DNA of 64,000 nt from Negadavirga shengliensis. GTDB taxonomy: Bacteria > Bacteroidota > Bacteroidia > Cytophagales > Cyclobacteriaceae. Shown here piece by piece: positions 26,356 to 36,009 of this stretch; the stretch's first letter is position 1, and the number at the start of each line of letters is the position of its first letter. The stretch covers positions 59,516-123,515 of the forward strand of contig NZ_JBHSJJ010000018.1 in assembly GCF_042652345.1 (NCBI RefSeq), read 5' to 3'. The notes under the pieces were generated by a model. It did not search any database and had not been told where the DNA came from. It saw nothing but the letters and a program-made list of their open reading frames with translations. Both the position numbers and the translations under genes were made by a program.

Positions 26356-28239
26356 ATGAGTGATCAGATCAAACATGAATGTGGGATAGCCTTGATCCGG
26401 CTAAGGAAACCATTGCAATATTACATTGACAAATATGGTACCCCATTCTATGCGACCAATAGGCTCTATGTTTTGATGCAAAAGCAAATCAATAGGGGTC
26501 AGGACGGTGCAGGTGTCGCCAATATCAAGATCAACACTTCACCAGGTACACGCTATATCAGCAGGTATCGGTCTGTGGAATCAGAAGCCGTGACTAAAAT
26601 TTTTCAGAAAATTACCAAAAAATATAAAAAAGCCAAAAAGACCGGCACGGAAAGGGATATGGTAAACGCCACCTGGATAAAGGAAAATATGGCTTTTTCC
26701 GGGGAGGTATGGCTGGGCCATCTGCGGTACGGTACCCACGGCGAAAATTCTATTGAAACCTGTCATCCTTTTTTAAAACAGAACAATTGGAGAAGCCGGA
26801 ACCTGGCTATGGCGGGGAATTTCAATATGACCAATGTGGAGGAGTTGTTTCACATACTGGTTCAGTTAGGGCAGCACCCCAAAGAGAAAACCGACACGGT
26901 CACGGTCATGGAGAAAATAGGCCATTTTTTGGACGAAGAAAACCAACGGATATTTGATAAGTACAAAGGCAAGTTTACCAATAAGGAGATCACGGAAGTC
27001 ATCGAACAGGAACTGGATGTAGCCAGGATCCTGCGGAGAAGCTGCCGGGATTTTGATGGAGGCTATGCCATGGCTGGGCTGATAGGTAATGGGTCCAGCT
27101 TTGTGGTGAGGGATCCTTCAGGGATCAGACCTGCTTACTATTATGCTGATGACGAAATAGTGGTAGTCGCCTCCGAGAAACCTCCTATTAAAACCGCTTT
27201 TAATATTGACTATAAGGAGATAAAAGAGATCAAACCTGGAAATGCCCTGATTGTCAACAAGGACGGTTCCTATGGGGAATTTGAAATCATCCCTCCCAGG
27301 GAAAAGAAATCGTGCAGTTTCGAAAGAATCTATTTTTCTAGGGGTACAGATCCGGATATTTATCGGGAAAGAAAAAATCTGGGACGGGCACTGGTCCCAC
27401 AAATATTGAAAGCCATAGATTTTGATCTGAAAAACACGGTCTTTTCGTATATCCCGAATACGGCCGAAACGGCTTTTTATGGGATGATAGAAGGATTGGA
27501 GGATTATCTGAGCGCAAAAAGGAGAGAAGTGCTGATAGAGGGCAAACCCCATTTGGGAGATGTGGAGGAGCTTTTGAACTTCAGACCGAGGGTAGAAAAG
27601 CTGGTGAGCAAGGATGTGAAACTCCGGACCTTCATCACAAATGATTCTGACAGGGATGTGATGGTTTCAAACGTCTACGATACGACTTATGAAGTGATCA
27701 GACCGGGAGTGGATACCATTGTGGTCATTGATGACAGTATTGTAAGGGGAACTACCTTAGAAAAGAGCATTTTGACTACCTTGGATAAGCTCAAACCCAA
27801 GAGGATTATCATTGTTTCCTCAGCACCGCAGATAAGGTTTCCGGACTGTTATGGTATTGATATGTCCAGGATGAAAGACTTCATCGCCTTCAGAGCAGCA
27901 GTGGAACTTTTAAGAGAACAGGGAAGGGGATATGTTCTGGACCAGGTTTATGAAAAATGTCTCCAGAATCCCAATGCAGAAGAAAACTTTGTGAAAGAAA
28001 TATATTCCTCTTTCAGCGACCAGGAGATTTCGGATAAAATTGCGGAGATCATTACTTCTGACCATATACGGGCCAGCGTTCACGTAATTTACCAAACGGT
28101 GGCCAATTTGCATATGGCTTGCCCGGCTCACAGTGGGGATTGGTATTTTACAGGAGATTTTCCCACTCAGGGGGGCATGCGGGTAGTGAACAGATCTTTT
28201 GTGAATTATATGGAGGGCAAGGTCGTGAGGGCGTATTGA
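26356..28239 (+). CDS. Long PurF-like amidophosphoribosyltransferase
   Basis: 627 residues, over 100 longer than typical PurF. Class II glutaminase domain first: CGIALIRL with the nucleophile Cys at position 9, so an eight-residue leader would have to be removed. RGQDGAG, GEVWLGHLRYGTHG and AGNFNMTN are recognisable glutaminase motifs. The phosphoribosyltransferase domain has the PRPP loop VVIDDSIVRGTT and PDCYGIDM. Insertions occur around 80-105 (KITKKYKKAKKTGTE) and at 380-420. Such a long form is widespread in Bacteroidota beside a canonical PurF; whether it makes phosphoribosylamine is not established from sequence. Monocistronic. Confidence 0.85.
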   Translation: MSDQIKHECGIALIRLRKPLQYYIDKYGTPFYATNRLYVLMQKQINRGQDGAGVANIKINTSPGTRYISRYRSVESEAVTKIFQKITKKYKKAKKTGTERDMVNATWIKENMAFSGEVWLGHLRYGTHGENSIETCHPFLKQNNWRSRNLAMAGNFNMTNVEELFHILVQLGQHPKEKTDTVTVMEKIGHFLDEENQRIFDKYKGKFTNKEITEVIEQELDVARILRRSCRDFDGGYAMAGLIGNGSSFVVRDPSGIRPAYYYADDEIVVVASEKPPIKTAFNIDYKEIKEIKPGNALIVNKDGSYGEFEIIPPREKKSCSFERIYFSRGTDPDIYRERKNLGRALVPQILKAIDFDLKNTVFSYIPNTAETAFYGMIEGLEDYLSAKRREVLIEGKPHLGDVEELLNFRPRVEKLVSKDVKLRTFITNDSDRDVMVSNVYDTTYEVIRPGVDTIVVIDDSIVRGTTLEKSILTTLDKLKPKRIIIVSSAPQIRFPDCYGIDMSRMKDFIAFRAAVELLREQGRGYVLDQVYEKCLQNPNAEENFVKEIYSSFSDQEISDKIAEIITSDHIRASVHVIYQTVANLHMACPAHSGDWYFTGDFPTQGGMRVVNRSFVNYMEGKVVRAY

Positions 28240-28418
28240 CCTTCATGCTGTTTTGTTTGCTTCGTATCCCGCCTGCCTAGTGATCCAAGCCATAGGATCA
28301 TATCGGTTTATTTGTTCTAACCCTTGGATGCAATCGTGAGACTGCGGGCAACTGAATCGCAACGAACGGGTTGGCCTCCACCGTATTTCTTCTAATAAAA
28401 TTATTAAACCGGATTCTT

Positions 28419-29477
28419 ATGAATAAGCAAATTGACATAACCCTGCTAAAGAACATCTGTGAAGTTCCCGGAGCACCGGGATTTGAAAAAAAAATCCGGG
28501 ACTTTGTCCTCGGGGAAGTGGAGCCTTTGGTCGATGAAGTGAAGGTCGACAACTTGGGTAACGTGGTAGCCGTGAAATATGGAAATAAAAATCCCGATAA
28601 CAAGAGGGTGATGGTGGCGGCGCATATGGATGAAATAGGGTTTATCGTGACCCATATTGATGAGGATGGTTTTTTAAGGTTTCACCCCCTTGGAGGTTTT
28701 GATCCGAAAACCCTGACTTCCCAGCGGGTCATCGTCCATGGCAAAAAAGACCTGATAGGGGTGATGGGGAGTAAGCCTATCCATGTAATGACCGCAGATG
28801 AGAAAAACAAACTGCCCCAGCTTACGGATTATTTCATCGATCTGGGGATGGATAAAAAGGACGTAGAGAAATTTGTCAAAGTGGGCGACCCCATAACCCG
28901 GGAAAGAGCGCTGATAGAAATGGGGGATTGTGTCAATTGCAAATCCTTGGACAACAGGGTCGCGGTATTCATTTTGTTGGAGTCCTTGCGTGGCCTGAAA
29001 AATCCTGCATATGATGTTTATGCCACTTTTACAGTGCAAGAGGAAGTGGGTTTGAGAGGAGCCAGCGTGTCCGCCCATCACATCAATCCTGATTTCGGCA
29101 TTGCGCTGGATACCACCATAGCCTATGACGTGCCCGGCGCATCGGCGCATGAAAAAATCACCTCACTGGGGAAGGGCACCGCGATAAAGGTGATGGACGC
29201 ATCCACCATATGCGATTACCGGATGGTGGAATTCATGAAGCAGACAGCGGACAAAGCCAAAATCAAGTGGCAGCCGGAAATCCTGACAGCCGGAGGGACG
29301 GATACCGCTGGCGTACAGCGGATGGGGAAGCAAGGGGCCATCGCAGGGGCCATTTCCATTCCCACCAGGCATCTGCACCAGGTAATAGAAATGGCACACA
29401 AGGAGGACATTGCGGCAAGTATCCAATTGCTCACGGCTTGTCTCGAATCGTTGGATACCTTTGACTGGAGCCATTGA
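28419..29477 (+). CDS. M42 family metallopeptidase (glutamyl aminopeptidase-like)
   Basis: 352 residues from the ATG at 28419. Di-metal ligands of the family are visible: His in VAAHMDEIGFIV, Asp in SLDNRVAVF, the EE pair in TVQEEVGLRGA, Asp in IALDTTIAYD and His in PTRHLHQV. M42 enzymes form large dodecameric shells that trim peptides in the cytoplasm; some are mislabelled endoglucanases. The 179-bp gap upstream (28240-28418) holds no gene I can support. Confidence 0.93.
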   Translation: MNKQIDITLLKNICEVPGAPGFEKKIRDFVLGEVEPLVDEVKVDNLGNVVAVKYGNKNPDNKRVMVAAHMDEIGFIVTHIDEDGFLRFHPLGGFDPKTLTSQRVIVHGKKDLIGVMGSKPIHVMTADEKNKLPQLTDYFIDLGMDKKDVEKFVKVGDPITRERALIEMGDCVNCKSLDNRVAVFILLESLRGLKNPAYDVYATFTVQEEVGLRGASVSAHHINPDFGIALDTTIAYDVPGASAHEKITSLGKGTAIKVMDASTICDYRMVEFMKQTADKAKIKWQPEILTAGGTDTAGVQRMGKQGAIAGAISIPTRHLHQVIEMAHKEDIAASIQLLTACLESLDTFDWSH

Positions 29478-29497
29478 TACAATGGATCAATCACAGA

Positions 29498-29528
29498 AAA
29501 GCGATCATGCCTTCAGCTTGGTCGCTTT
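29498..29528. terminator. Bidirectional terminator between converging genes
   Basis: Ten-base arms AAAGCGATCA and TGGTCGCTTT (one G-T pair) around an 11-base loop, in the 78-bp gap between the M42 gene and the gene on the opposite strand. T-tracts are short on both sides. Confidence 0.6.
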
Positions 29529-29555
29529 CTATAGTGGTCTGCTTGAACAATCTGA

Positions 29556-30005
29556 TTAATTTTTCACCTTCTTTTTGGGTATTTTCTTCATAAAATACCT
29601 TCTCAATTCTTCATAGCCCAGGTGTTCATGGTTGCTGACCGAAAAAGAAGCCTTATCCGTGAATACCATGACAAGTTGCCTAAAAGTTTTTTTATTGGCA
29701 ATGACCTCTTCTTCCTGCCAAGCGAGAACATCTTTTACCGGATAGGTTTTTCGATAGCCCTTAAAGGGAAGCCATATCTCGATTTTATCTTTACCTGCGG
29801 CAATGAATTTGTAACCAGCCATCATTTTGACCAATATCATCAAAAGTACCACGGTGATGAGGGTGCAGCCGATCATATAAAACAGGAAGTGAAAAGTGCT
29901 GTTGTGGTAAAAGTCATATAGAAGATAGCTCAGCCCCGCCATGAGGATGATGATGACCAGGGCTAAAGTTATATAAGTACTTTTTTTGGGTTTACAGGTA
30001 ACCAT
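29556..30005 (-). CDS. YcxB-like membrane protein
   Basis: 149 residues: two membrane helices (~13-32 and 40-60) followed by a PH-like beta domain (KIEIWLPFKGYRKTYPVKDV, then VFTDKASFSVSNHEHLGYEE). This resembles the YcxB/bacterial PH-domain group of Gram-positive and Bacteroidota proteins with no known role. It overlaps acpH by 14 bases, so the two are co-translated. Confidence 0.65.
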   Translation of the reverse strand: MVTCKPKKSTYITLALVIIILMAGLSYLLYDFYHNSTFHFLFYMIGCTLITVVLLMILVKMMAGYKFIAAGKDKIEIWLPFKGYRKTYPVKDVLAWQEEEVIANKKTFRQLVMVFTDKASFSVSNHEHLGYEELRRYFMKKIPKKKVKN

Positions 30006-30597
30006 TCTTGTTCAATAACTCGTCAAGTTTGTTTCTTGAGAAAGAAACCAATTCCGGAAAGAACTGCTTGAAATAATTCTCAAATGTTTCATGGTATTTT
30101 TTTAGATAAACCGGGGCTTTTTCCAATTTGGAATCAAAAGTGGTCCTGTAGGAAATACCCGTAAAGGCCCGTTGTATACCTTCCATGGTGCCATATGACA
30201 CCAGCCAGTTTTCTTTTTTCATGAATTTGTACGGGTGCAGAAATTTATGGGGCAATATGGCTTTGTGTGTATCAATAATATCATATACTTGTGCCGTGAA
30301 ATCTTCGATAGATCTATGATCGTAATCTTCCCAGTTTTTGGAAAGGAAATAATCAAAAAACATATCTGTAATCACAGCGGAATACTTATAAAAAATGGGA
30401 CGCAATATGCCCTGTGCTTCTTTTACGAGCGGATGTCTATCTGTAAAACGGTCTATTTCCCGATGTAATAGGATACCTATGATGATTTGTTTATCAAACT
30501 GTTCTTCCAAGTTACCTCTGACAAAATCACCGATAAAATTACCTAACAGTACTTTGGGCTTGTCAAACGACAAATATGCATGTGCAAGAAAATTCAC
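29992..30597 (-). CDS. acpH: ACP phosphodiesterase
   Basis: 201 residues, all of the AcpH family: MNFLAHAYLSFDKPKVLLGN, FIGDFVRG, GILLHREIDRFTDRHPLV and DMFFDYFLSKNW. The HREID and DRFTD residues form the HD-like metal site. It removes the 4'-phosphopantetheine arm from acyl carrier protein. First gene of a two-gene unit with the YcxB-like protein; 72 bp divergent from the helicase gene. Confidence 0.93.
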   Translation of the reverse strand: MNFLAHAYLSFDKPKVLLGNFIGDFVRGNLEEQFDKQIIIGILLHREIDRFTDRHPLVKEAQGILRPIFYKYSAVITDMFFDYFLSKNWEDYDHRSIEDFTAQVYDIIDTHKAILPHKFLHPYKFMKKENWLVSYGTMEGIQRAFTGISYRTTFDSKLEKAPVYLKKYHETFENYFKQFFPELVSFSRNKLDELLNKNGYL

Positions 30598-30669
30598 TAA
30601 GGCTTAAGCTGATTGGTTAAAACAATAACAGTTTTTATCGATCTTATGGTTTATTTTAAAACGCCACAA

Positions 30670-32601
30670 ATGACAAATATAAGAGAAGAATTATTATATA
30701 CTATAAAACTTTTGAAGTCTGAATGGAAAGAGGATTTAGAACAATTCAAAAAAATAAGTCAAAGTAAACCTTTAAAAGAGAGAAAAGCATCGGGAATATG
30801 CTGGTATCCAGTGAGGTTAGTTAAAATAAAATGGATATTTTCCGATAAAATGGTTCTCGAACTAGAGAATCAGGAAAAATTGGAATCCCATGCTTTTAAT
30901 TCAGGAAAGACCGTTTCCCTTTTTTCAAATGCAGCCGGGGATGATATCCAAAAAAGCAGGACGAGTGGGGTGGTCAATATGGTCACAGATAAAAAAATGG
31001 TGATTACATTATACACAGGAAAGATTCCCCGATGGATTAATGAAGGGAGGTTAGGGATAGATTTGATGTTTGATGAGACCAGCTACACGATTATGGAAAA
31101 AACCATGCTTAAAGTACTGGAAGCGGATAAAGACCGGCTGGCCACATTAAGAGACCGTTTGCTGGGAGCCGGGAGGCCTGTTTTCAATCGGTCGGTTGAT
31201 ATTGATGTTCCGGTCCTGAATCGGGGGCAAAACCAAGCGTTTAACCTCATTGATTCCGCCGTGGACGTAGCAATAGTACATGGCCCTCCCGGAACCGGCA
31301 AGACCACCACGCTGATTCAATCCATCCTATTTTCGCTGAATACCTCACCTCAGGTATTGGTATGTGCCCCTAGCAATGCGGCTGTGGATTTGTTGGTAGA
31401 AAAGCTCTTTGAAGCCGGGGTAAACGTCCTCCGGATCGGCCATCCGGCCAGGGTTGAGGAGGAGATGCTCAACCAGACGCTGGATGCAAAAATTGTAAAC
31501 CATCCGAGTTATAAGGATTACAAAAAACTCAGGAAATCGGCTGAGGAGTGCCGGAGGAACGCCGGGAAATACAAAAGAAGTTTTGGGCACCATGAAAAAA
31601 TGCAGCGGAGAGCACTTCGGGATGAAGCGTCAAGGTTACTTGAAGACGCGGATCAACTATATGAATACATGACCCACACGGTGTTGGAAAGTGCTCAGGT
31701 GATTGCCTGTACAATGGTAGGATCGGCATCACCATTTTTAAAGGGGAGGCGCTTTTCCACGGTATTTATTGACGAGGCGGCGCAGGGACTTGAACCTGCC
31801 ACGTGGATCCCCGTTCTGAATGCCGAAAAAGTGGTCATGGCCGGTGATCATTGTCAATTGCCGCCGACCATTAAATCCCTGAGGGCCGCCAAGGACGGGC
31901 TGCAACAGACGCTGTTTGAAAAAATAGTTAAAAGAAACCCTGAAGCCATTAGCATGCTGGACCTGCAATACCGGATGCCGGATTTGATCATGGGTTTTCC
32001 CAATGCCAGTTTTTATCAAAATAAACTGAAGGCCGCTCCAGGCACAAGTTTACACTTTTTACGTGAAGATGAGAGCGTATTGGAATTTATAGATACTGCA
32101 GGCAGCGGATTTACGGAATACCTGGACAAAAAAAGTTTAAGTGTTTTTAATAAGGAAGAGGCGAAGGCAAGCCTTGAGATTCTGACAAATCTGTTGAAAA
32201 GAGTAGGTGTTAAAGATAAAGAGGGAAGGTTATGGAGCATAGGATTGGTGTCTCCTTACAGTGCCCAAGTCCGGTATCTTAAAGACCTGGTGGCTGAAGA
32301 CGCCGGCTGCGTACTGCTGCGGTCATTGGATAAAAACCTGACGGTCAATACCATTGATGGATTTCAGGGGCAGGAGAGGGATATCATGGTGATCAGTGTG
32401 GTCAGGTCTAACCCGCAGGGCGAAATAGGTTTTCTGGCCGATACCAGACGAATGAACGTAGCACTTACAAGAGCGAAGAGAAAGCTTTTGGTCATTGGAG
32501 ACAGCGCTACCTTGGCAAATCATCCTTTTTACCAGCTGTTTCTGGATTACGTGCAGGACAGGAATTGCTACAAAAGTATTTATGAATACCTTAGCTTTTA
32601 A
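30670..32601 (+). CDS. UPF1/IGHMBP2-like superfamily 1 helicase
   Basis: 643 residues from MTNIREELLY; the open frame reaches back to 30613 but the extra 19 residues look non-homologous. Beta-barrel-like N-terminal region (~1-170), then helicase motifs: Q/I with HGPPGTGKTTTL, Ia CAPSNAAVDLLVEKL, II FIDEAAQGLEPA, III VMAGDHCQLPPT, IV-VI with YRMPDLIMGFPN, TVNTIDGFQGQERDIM and ALTRAKRKL. SF1B enzymes of this group unwind DNA or RNA 5'-to-3'; the bacterial role is unclear. Its end overlaps DUF4924 on the other strand by 11 bases. Confidence 0.92.
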   Translation: MTNIREELLYTIKLLKSEWKEDLEQFKKISQSKPLKERKASGICWYPVRLVKIKWIFSDKMVLELENQEKLESHAFNSGKTVSLFSNAAGDDIQKSRTSGVVNMVTDKKMVITLYTGKIPRWINEGRLGIDLMFDETSYTIMEKTMLKVLEADKDRLATLRDRLLGAGRPVFNRSVDIDVPVLNRGQNQAFNLIDSAVDVAIVHGPPGTGKTTTLIQSILFSLNTSPQVLVCAPSNAAVDLLVEKLFEAGVNVLRIGHPARVEEEMLNQTLDAKIVNHPSYKDYKKLRKSAEECRRNAGKYKRSFGHHEKMQRRALRDEASRLLEDADQLYEYMTHTVLESAQVIACTMVGSASPFLKGRRFSTVFIDEAAQGLEPATWIPVLNAEKVVMAGDHCQLPPTIKSLRAAKDGLQQTLFEKIVKRNPEAISMLDLQYRMPDLIMGFPNASFYQNKLKAAPGTSLHFLREDESVLEFIDTAGSGFTEYLDKKSLSVFNKEEAKASLEILTNLLKRVGVKDKEGRLWSIGLVSPYSAQVRYLKDLVAEDAGCVLLRSLDKNLTVNTIDGFQGQERDIMVISVVRSNPQGEIGFLADTRRMNVALTRAKRKLLVIGDSATLANHPFYQLFLDYVQDRNCYKSIYEYLSF

Positions 32602-33136
32602 ATTTCCTTTCCATTTGCCTGCTCATATAAACCAGATTGACATAGCCCAGGGCCTCTCCGAATACCTCTGCCGCTTTGGACATCTCCGGGGGGACCTGTT
32701 TTCCGTTGAGCCGGCTTAGGAGCAGGCCATACAGGCCGTTTACAAATACCTGTACTTCATGTCCCGGATTTTTATTTCCAGCAGCCATAATAAAATCCAT
32801 TACAACAGGTTTGGCTTTCTGATAAATATGGAAATAGTGCCGGTCTGATTTGACCAGTTCCCAATGGATTTTGGCAAGTGAATCCACATATCTTTGTGTT
32901 CTTGGAAGATGACCCTCTTTTTTTACCCCATGTTTTTCCATTTCCATGGCCATATTTTCCAGCCATTGATAAGAAGCGGTTTTTTCCTCTTTTGATATTT
33001 TTGCATGCGCGAGGAAATATTGATCGATGTCATCCATGCTGAACCGGTAGGCCCTGAGGAGATCTTCCATCCGGTACATGTAAAGAATATATTCAACTAT
33101 GTTTTCCTTTTTCTTTTTTTCTGCCAGTGATTTCAT
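32591..33136 (-). CDS. DUF4924 family protein
   Basis: 181 residues, helical and soluble. The N-terminal KKKENIVEYILYMYRMEDLLRA is the hallmark of DUF4924, a Bacteroidota-specific family of unknown function. No catalytic motif seen. The start codon lies inside an 11-base direct repeat (33129-33139, copied at 33278-33288) that flanks a small repeated element, so its promoter region may have been altered by an insertion. Confidence 0.85.
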   Translation of the reverse strand: MKSLAEKKKKENIVEYILYMYRMEDLLRAYRFSMDDIDQYFLAHAKISKEEKTASYQWLENMAMEMEKHGVKKEGHLPRTQRYVDSLAKIHWELVKSDRHYFHIYQKAKPVVMDFIMAAGNKNPGHEVQVFVNGLYGLLLSRLNGKQVPPEMSKAAEVFGEALGYVNLVYMSRQMERKFKS

Positions 33137-33323
33137 ATGTTTATGATTGTCTTTTAGCGGTCACATGCTTGCGTGCCGTAATGCACTTCAGCATGCAGGC
33201 ATGGAATCTCGCATGTTTTCCCCCCCGAGCTATCGGGGCGATCGGGCACCCCTCTGTGTGTCGCTTGCGTCATGCTCGATTTCATATGATTATAATCACA
33301 CTTTTGTCATGCTCGATTTCATA
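33129..33323. repeat. Short hairpin repeat element, copy A
   Basis: The stretch carries GATTTCATATG twice (33129-33139, 33278-33288), a further 18-base direct repeat (33269-33286 and 33306-33323) and a hairpin CCCCGA-GCTA-TCGGGG (33223-33238). Read on the minus strand, about 31 bases (33256-33286) match 58342-58372 closely, including the identical block GCAAGCGACACAC, and in both copies a CCCCGATAGC hairpin follows. It looks like a small non-coding mobile or REP-like element. Confidence 0.6.
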
Positions 33324-33334
33324 AAATCAAGGGC

Positions 33335-33937
33335 TCATTTTGTTTCATTTCTTAGGGTTTCCAGTTCTTCCTGGAAAAACCTGTCCCATTTTCGCTGCTT
33401 CTCCGCGTCACGGGGCTTGGTGGTTTCCGCATCATATAAAGCATCCATCATTCTCCATTCCCGGAAATTTTCCCTTATGATGTCATTGAGCTGGTGTTTG
33501 TAGTCTTTCGGGTGAAACTGATATCCCTGTACGTCCCTTACTATCCGGTGACCGATGATCTGTGCTATGATAAAGTGCCCGTTTTCATGATGGAGCACCG
33601 CTTTTTTAGTTGACTCATCAGCCCTGGACAGAAAGTCCGATGAAACTTCGGAAAGCTCCTTCTGGTGCTTAATATTCGCTATGATATCCAGTTTTACATG
33701 GGTCTCAAATCGTTTTATGCTTTTGATTTTTACATCGCAGGAACTTAAGCAAATCGCATTGATACTGCTTTTTCCCTTGACCTTGGGTACCTGCTTGAAG
33801 TCTTCCCATTGGAGCGCCCTTTTAGGAAAAACCAGGACCTTTTCACTGGGATCGTTGTCCAAGGGAGTGTGGGCCCTAATAAGTAACAACAACACGCCTA
33901 TCAAAAGAAGAAGATTTATATGTTTATGGGAAGCCAT
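33335..33937 (-). CDS. DUF922-like exported zincin
   Basis: 200 residues. Hydrophobic signal/anchor at 8-22, then the DUF922 pattern: ALQWEDFKQVP early (strand found in the family) and HENGH at 117-121, an HExxH zinc motif, followed by FIIAQIIGHR. Predicted secreted or periplasmic zinc protease; substrate unknown. The C-terminal KQRKWDRFFQEELETLRNE is a charged helix. Monocistronic between two spacer regions. Confidence 0.75.
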   Translation of the reverse strand: MASHKHINLLLLIGVLLLLIRAHTPLDNDPSEKVLVFPKRALQWEDFKQVPKVKGKSSINAICLSSCDVKIKSIKRFETHVKLDIIANIKHQKELSEVSSDFLSRADESTKKAVLHHENGHFIIAQIIGHRIVRDVQGYQFHPKDYKHQLNDIIRENFREWRMMDALYDAETTKPRDAEKQRKWDRFFQEELETLRNETK

Positions 33938-34069
33938 TTATATCGGATATTATTGACCTTCAGGTATTCACTTACTACTCCGAAGAGCTCCGGGATTTCC
34001 AACAACCGGGACAACATTGTAAACAGACAATTAAAATTAGCAAATAATATTAAAACCCTAACTATTTAC

Positions 34070-34077
34070 TATTTTTG
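34070..34077 (+). promoter_or_regulatory. Candidate -7 element for lepA
   Basis: TATTTTTG, exact TAnnTTTG match, only 8 bp before the ATG at 34086. A start of translation at 34092 (MQKIRNF, the family-typical beginning) would give a slightly longer leader. Confidence 0.55.
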
Positions 34078-34085
34078 CACTCAGT

Positions 34086-35879
34086 ATGAACATGCAAAAA
34101 ATAAGAAATTTCTGTATCATTGCCCATATTGATCACGGCAAAAGTACACTTGCTGACCGGCTTCTGCAATTTACCAATACGGTAACAGAAAGGGAAATGC
34201 AGGACCAGTTGCTGGACAGTATGGATCTGGAGCGGGAGAGGGGGATCACGATCAAATCCCATGCGATCCAGATGAAATACAATTATCAAGGAGAAGAGTA
34301 CGTCCTTAACTTAATAGATACCCCAGGTCATGTGGATTTTTCTTATGAAGTATCCCGTTCCATTGCGGCCTGTGAAGGCGCTTTATTGGTAGTGGATGCT
34401 TCCCAGGGAATAGAGGCACAGACCATTTCCAACCTTTATCTGGCCATAGGCCATGATTTGGAGATTATCCCGGTACTCAATAAAATCGACCTTCCCGGAG
34501 CCCAGCCTGAAGTGGTCGCTGACGAGGTGATAGAAATGATCGGATGTGACAGGGAAGATATTATCCTTGCCTCGGGTAAGGAAGGTTTGGGAATCGAAGA
34601 CATTCTTAATGCGGTGGTGGAAAAAATTCCAGCGCCTAAGGGAGATGTGGATGCGCCCCTCCAGGCCATGATTTTTGACTCGGTATACAACCCCTTCAGG
34701 GGAGTGGAGGTTTTATTTAGAATATTTAACGGTACCATCAATAAGGGAGACCGGATCAAGTTTGTCAATACGGGAAGGGAATATGAAGCCGATGAAATAG
34801 GCATACTTGGCATCCAACAGAAGCCGCAGCCCTCACTCAGTGCGGGTAATGTGGGATATCTGGTATCAGGAATAAAAGTTGCGAAGGAAGTAAAGGTAGG
34901 GGACACCATTACCCATGTAAAAAGGCCGTGCAGCAGTGCGGTGAAAGGGTTTGAAAATGTAAAACCGATGGTATTTGCCGGGATTTATCCGGTTGATACA
35001 TCGGATTTTGAAGAGCTTAGGTCATCCATGGAAAAACTTCAGCTCAATGATGCCTCGTTGGTGTGGGAACCGGAAACCTCTGCGGCTTTAGGGTTTGGAT
35101 TCAGATGTGGCTTCCTGGGTATGCTTCATATGGAGATCATCCAGGAAAGACTTGAGCGGGAATTCGACATGACGGTGATCACCACGGTGCCATCTGTACA
35201 GTTCAGGGCGCTTATGAACAACAACGAATACAAGTTGATCAATGCGCCCTCAGACATGCCGGGAGCCAATTTGTTCAAACACATCGAGGAGCCTTATGTA
35301 AAGGCCTCCATCATCACCGCGGCAGATTATGTGGGGCCGGTGATCCAGCTATGTATGGAAAAACGTGGCCAAATCAAAAACCAGGTATACCTCACCTCAG
35401 ATCGTGTGGAGCTGACTTTTGATATGCCTTTGGCAGAAATTGTATTCGATTTTTTTGATAAACTGAAAACCATTTCCAGAGGATATGCTTCATTGGATTA
35501 TGAGTTAATAGGCTTTCGTCAGTCCCACATGGTCAGACTGGACGTCATGCTCAATGGAGAACCGGTAGATGCCCTTTCTGCGATCGTGCACAGGGATAAG
35601 GCTTATGAATGGGGAAAGCGCCTTTGCGAAAAACTGAAGGAACTGGTACCCAGGCAGATGTTTGAAATAGCCATACAGGCGGCCATTGGGACCAAGATAA
35701 TCGCCAGGGAAACGGTAAAAGCCCTGAGAAAAAATGTCTTGGCCAAGTGTTACGGAGGGGATATCTCGCGAAAGCGAAAATTACTTGAGAAGCAAAAGAA
35801 GGGTAAGAAAAGAATGAGGCAGGTCGGCAACGTGGAGGTACCCCAGGAAGCATTTATGGCGGTGTTAAAACTGGATTGA
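34086..35879 (+). CDS. lepA: Elongation factor 4
   Basis: 597 residues, standard EF-4 length. GTPase motifs: IAHIDHGKSTL (G1), RGITIKS (G2), DTPGHVDFSYEV (G3), NKIDLPGA (G4). The LepA-specific C-terminal domain is present (KCYGGDISRKRKLLEKQKKG). It acts on stalled ribosomes and affects initiation-complex assembly. A second ATG at 34092 may be the real start. A strong terminator follows. Confidence 0.97.
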   Translation: MNMQKIRNFCIIAHIDHGKSTLADRLLQFTNTVTEREMQDQLLDSMDLERERGITIKSHAIQMKYNYQGEEYVLNLIDTPGHVDFSYEVSRSIAACEGALLVVDASQGIEAQTISNLYLAIGHDLEIIPVLNKIDLPGAQPEVVADEVIEMIGCDREDIILASGKEGLGIEDILNAVVEKIPAPKGDVDAPLQAMIFDSVYNPFRGVEVLFRIFNGTINKGDRIKFVNTGREYEADEIGILGIQQKPQPSLSAGNVGYLVSGIKVAKEVKVGDTITHVKRPCSSAVKGFENVKPMVFAGIYPVDTSDFEELRSSMEKLQLNDASLVWEPETSAALGFGFRCGFLGMLHMEIIQERLEREFDMTVITTVPSVQFRALMNNNEYKLINAPSDMPGANLFKHIEEPYVKASIITAADYVGPVIQLCMEKRGQIKNQVYLTSDRVELTFDMPLAEIVFDFFDKLKTISRGYASLDYELIGFRQSHMVRLDVMLNGEPVDALSAIVHRDKAYEWGKRLCEKLKELVPRQMFEIAIQAAIGTKIIARETVKALRKNVLAKCYGGDISRKRKLLEKQKKGKKRMRQVGNVEVPQEAFMAVLKLD

Positions 35880-35908
35880 CGGACTAGAATACCCTATGTA
35901 TTTCAAAC

Positions 35909-35934
35909 AAAGGATGGAACATGGCCCATCCTTT
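35909..35934 (+). terminator. Terminator of lepA
   Basis: Perfect nine-base arms AAAGGATGG and CCATCCTTT around an eight-base loop, followed by T-rich sequence, 30 bp after the stop. Confidence 0.8.
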
Positions 35935-36009
35935 TGGTATTTTATATTAAAAAGGCGATTTTGTGGTGCCGGGTAATTCCGGCCAAACTCAGTCCCTCCG
36001 TACAAAATA

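Noticed and set aside
33140..33334. CRISPR-like repeats
   Set aside because: Only two copies of an 18-base repeat with no regular spacers and no cas genes; it fits a small mobile repeat instead.
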